The translations under genes and the position numbers were made by a program. From assembly GCA_030849065.1 (NCBI GenBank), contig JASAON010001441.1, positions 1 through 27,953 of the forward strand: a stretch of 27,953 nt of DNA. The letters are read 5' to 3'. Below the pieces are notes generated by a model, which ran no database searches, was not told where the DNA came from, and saw only the letters and a list, made by a program, of their open reading frames with translations. Positions 25,791-27,953 of this stretch are shown piece by piece. Numbering within the stretch: the stretch's first letter is position 1; each line of letters begins with the position of its first letter. Origin of the DNA: Jaenimonas drosophilae (taxonomy: Eukaryota > Euglenozoa > Kinetoplastea > Trypanosomatida > Trypanosomatidae).

Positions 25791-25955
25791 ATGCTCGTCA
25801 TCCGTTTGCATCCTCGACTACTGACGCATCCACGCCATACAACGAGGGGCGGTGTGTGTGTGAAGCGATTTGTCGCTTTATTTGCCAAACAAAATCTATC
25901 GCTGATGTTCGCCATGGCAATTCACCGCTACCAACCGCATAGAGAAACAAGATAG
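25791..25955 (+). CDS. possible small basic protein, 54 residues
   Basis: A strong pyrimidine tract (GCTTCTACT plus C10 and ACCCC) ending in AG lies 8 nt before this ATG, the usual arrangement for a trans-spliced gene here. The product starts MLVIRLHPRLLTHPRHTTRG, Arg/His-rich with no acidic residue, like a mitochondrial presequence. A moderately hydrophobic segment (RFVALFAKQNLSLMFAMAI) follows. I do not recognise it. It may be a small mitochondrial protein, or an upstream ORF of the LRRC6 mRNA if the downstream acceptor is skipped. Confidence 0.22.
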   Translation: MLVIRLHPRLLTHPRHTTRGGVCVKRFVALFAKQNLSLMFAMAIHRYQPHRETR

Positions 25956-26225
25956 TTGTCTTAACCAGTTTAGAGAAGAGATATCAACGTAGAGCTGATG
26001 TGGATATTTGGTTCCATCAGCAGAATCAACAACATATAGATAGCAAGCATCAATTGTTCGTTTGCTGAAAGGGAAGAGATTGGATGACGAGATCATCATC
26101 CCTTCGGCATTTCTTCTTCGTGGTTGTTCTTATCCTACAATCTGTCCCGAGGTCTTTCGGATGGAGTGCTCCTTTCTCTCCCCTTTTTTTAACAGCACTT
26201 CCCTGCAACTCGCACACCACTGCTC

Positions 26226-26267
26226 ACGTTTTCTGTTTCTTTTTTCATCATGTTTTCTACTTGCTAG
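26226..26267 (+). promoter_or_regulatory. predicted trans-splice acceptor for LRRC6/tilB
   Basis: A T/C-rich stretch ends in CTACTTGCTAG with AG at 26266-26267. It gives a 55-nt 5' UTR holding a GT repeat and no ATG before the chosen start. Confidence 0.65.
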
Positions 26268-26322
26268 ATTAGGGGGGTTTGTACGCCGCGACTGCTTGTG
26301 TGTGTGTGTGATCCCAACCATC

Positions 26323-27540
26323 ATGGCTAGAATTACCGTTGATATGTTGCGGCGACGTGCGGAGCACAACGAAGGATGCCTCTCCAACCTGAAGGAGATT
26401 GCGCTGCATCAACAAGATATAGAACGACTTGAGGTGCTCGGTGAATGTTGCCGCCAGCTGGAGATCATCTATCTCTGTAACAACTACATTCCAAAGATAG
26501 AAGGACTACGCCATCTCAAGTGGCTCAAGTACCTCAACCTCGCCGTCAACAACATCGTTGTGATTGAGGGACTTGATGGCTGTGAGGCACTAGAGCGGCT
26601 GGACCTCACGCTCAACTTCGTCGCCGACCTCACCTCCGTGAGCGCCCTCTTGGCCAACCCCTTCCTGGAGACCCTTCACTTGACTGGCAACCCGTGCACC
26701 AAGTTGCCTGACTACCGTGCCTTTGTTGTTCATACCCTCCCACATCTCAAGGACCTCGATGGGAGTGAGATTGTTCGTTCAGAGCGGATTGTTGCACGTC
26801 AATCTGAGTCGGAAGTCGTCGATGCCGTGGATATGGAGGCAGTGAAGGTTGCAGAGGAAGCCCGGATTAAGAAGGAGCTCGTGGATAAAGGCATCGACCC
26901 TTTCCCACCCAAGTTCAACGAACAGGGTGAGCGGGTGTACGGCCACACTCCAGAGGAGCGACTACAGATGTTGCAAGAGCAGCAGGAGATTGAGCGCAAG
27001 AAGGCGGAGGGAACCGCCCCACAGCCTGGCAGCATTTCCGCACTGCACGCTGAGCTCAACCAAAAGACTCAGCGTCTCACACCGGAGGAGGAGCTGGAGA
27101 AGTATGGGCGCTACTTGATGCGCAACGAAGGAAAAGTGGGTTTCCATCTTGATCAGGATGACGATAAGGAGGTGGTTCTTACCGTGGAGCCTGGCAAGTT
27201 CATCTCCACAACCCTCATCAACGTGGTGGTGGATGTGCAATGCATCCGTGTAACCATCAAGGGCAAGTTGCTGCAGCTTCCGTTGGAGGAGGAGGTCTCG
27301 GCAGACCAGGCAAAGGTGCAGCGCTCCACCACAACGGGCCAACTTAGAATATCTGCGCCATGGGCTCAGTGTTTGCGGGGAGATCGACGCCAGAGGCTGC
27401 GCCAAGCAACGTCCCTGCCGCCGCCCACCACAATGGATGAAGAGAAACCGGCAAGAGAAGATGCTTCCCCTACCCAGAAAGGGGTTGTTTCAGTTTCACC
27501 GACGGAAGATGCCAGCCAATCCTTGTTGGATGTGGATTAG
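26323..27540 (+). CDS. LRRC6/tilB-type axonemal dynein assembly factor
   Basis: The 405-residue protein starts with SDS22-like leucine-rich repeats (about 22-148), including LEIIYLCNNYIPKIEGL, LKYLNLAVNNIVVIEGL and LERLDLTLNFV, and an LRR cap (LPDYRAFVVHTLPHLKDLDGSEI). A charged helical linker (about 150-250, with ERLQMLQEQQEIERKKAE) follows. Then comes a CS/p23-like beta domain (about 271-344, GKVGFHLDQDDDKEVVLTV to QLRISAPW). This order is that of LRRC6 (DNAAF11), known as tilB in flies and in trypanosomes. It helps preassemble outer and inner dynein arms in the cytoplasm, so it is needed for flagellar motility. The last 60 residues are disordered. The frame is open further upstream to 26062, but the splice acceptor lies inside that extension. 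Confidence 0.9.
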   Translation: MARITVDMLRRRAEHNEGCLSNLKEIALHQQDIERLEVLGECCRQLEIIYLCNNYIPKIEGLRHLKWLKYLNLAVNNIVVIEGLDGCEALERLDLTLNFVADLTSVSALLANPFLETLHLTGNPCTKLPDYRAFVVHTLPHLKDLDGSEIVRSERIVARQSESEVVDAVDMEAVKVAEEARIKKELVDKGIDPFPPKFNEQGERVYGHTPEERLQMLQEQQEIERKKAEGTAPQPGSISALHAELNQKTQRLTPEEELEKYGRYLMRNEGKVGFHLDQDDDKEVVLTVEPGKFISTTLINVVVDVQCIRVTIKGKLLQLPLEEEVSADQAKVQRSTTTGQLRISAPWAQCLRGDRRQRLRQATSLPPPTTMDEEKPAREDASPTQKGVVSVSPTEDASQSLLDVD

Positions 27541-27936
27541 TGAAGCAATAAACTTCTTCACACACACACGCACACAACAGTATTAGCTCTCAATCGATCA
27601 TGAAGGATTCTTCCTTGATGAACTGCTTGAATGTTATTCATAAATAGCCGCTCTGTCCTATGTGTTTGCTTCACGCCCAACACTACTTAACTCCCCCGTT
27701 CCACAGTGTTGATGGCTGTTGTTTTCACCCCTACTCTCCATTCATTATTTACTCACTCCTGTGCACACCATTGTAGCCCATACGAGTTGTGGATTTGATC
27801 ACCCACGATCTCTTCTTATATTGTTCTAGCAATAGCAATACCATACAGTTCCGTCAGGGCCACTTGCGACCTCCATCGCTTGTATCTGCCCTAACCTACA
27901 CACTTCATACCATAACCTCGCTCTACCCTCGCAACC
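27541..27936. other. intergenic region, no gene seen
   Basis: These 396 bp hold a CA repeat (about 27561-27572) just after the LRRC6 stop and an acceptor-like tract near 27806-27829. No open frame of note is seen. Confidence 0.55.
27806..27829 (+). promoter_or_regulatory. predicted trans-splice acceptor for the gene at the right edge
   Basis: The tract ATCTCTTCTTATATTGTTCTAG has AG at 27828-27829. There is no ATG between it and 27937. Confidence 0.4.
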
Positions 27937-27953
27937 ATGGATAAGCTCATTGG
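27937..27953 (+). CDS. probable start of another plus-strand gene (runs off the window)
   Basis: The ATG sits in a good context (CAACCATGG) downstream of a splice-acceptor-like tract, and codes for MDKLI before the window ends. The position fits the next gene of the polycistron. Too little is present to say what it is. Confidence 0.4.

Larger units (their letters stand above)
25731..26322. other. intergenic region with a possible small gene
   Basis: These 592 bp contain a C10 run, an AG acceptor followed 8 nt later by an ATG opening a 54-codon frame (listed separately), and the LRRC6 acceptor at 26266-26267. A GT repeat (26297-26310) lies in the LRRC6 leader. Confidence 0.5.

Noticed and set aside
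26062..26322. Open frame extending LRRC6 upstream by 87 residues
   Set aside because: It starts at a TTG, spans the pyrimidine tract and acceptor at 26267, and gives low-complexity hydrophobic sequence from T-runs.
1..27953. Bacterial-type features: CRISPR arrays, insertion sequences, operons with ribosome binding sites
   Set aside because: None seen. The gene content and splice acceptors are eukaryotic, and no transposase or reverse transcriptase motif was found.

Overview
The window looks like nuclear DNA of a kinetoplastid flagellate, most likely a trypanosomatid; I cannot name the genus. The genes have no visible introns and lie in long same-strand runs. Almost every start codon follows a polypyrimidine tract ending in AG, the signature of spliced-leader trans-splicing. 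The products include flagellar and cytoskeletal proteins (a kinesin motor, an LRRC6/tilB dynein-assembly factor) and typical eukaryotic housekeeping enzymes.

Layout. At the left edge (1-2001) two genes run on the minus strand: the start of a kinesin and a complete M18 aspartyl aminopeptidase. About 340 bp carrying three evenly spaced C-runs then form a divergent strand-switch region (about 2043-2387). Everything to its right is on the plus strand. The first block (2411-9613) holds COQ7, a NAP/SET-type histone chaperone, a helical protein of unknown function, a MAP kinase kinase, mitochondrial enoyl-CoA hydratase and a USP5-type deubiquitinase. A Met/Pro/Ser-rich disordered protein follows (10287-11585). 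Then comes about 5.7 kb without a convincing gene (11586-17267), rich in T-tracts and microsatellites, with a few islands of balanced composition that form hairpins. The second block (17268-27540) holds a PlsC/LPAAT acyltransferase, the GINS subunit Sld5, a PPP1R21-like coiled-coil protein (FERRY subunit family), a divergent glycerol-3-phosphate dehydrogenase-like protein, a PH-like/basic/coiled-coil protein and LRRC6/tilB. A further gene seems to start at 27937.

The genes do not form one pathway; they are a polycistronic run of unrelated functions, as is usual in kinetoplastids: respiration and lipid metabolism, replication, chromatin, signalling, endosomal or cytoskeletal scaffolding and flagellum assembly. 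Expression would be controlled mainly after transcription, so the long untranslated stretches and alternative splice acceptors are of real interest. The best leads are the strand-switch C-runs, the 5.7 kb gap with its structured islands, the PPP1R21 homologue, the dehydrogenase-like protein that has lost its substrate-binding Arg-Asn, and two short ORFs sitting directly behind splice acceptors.
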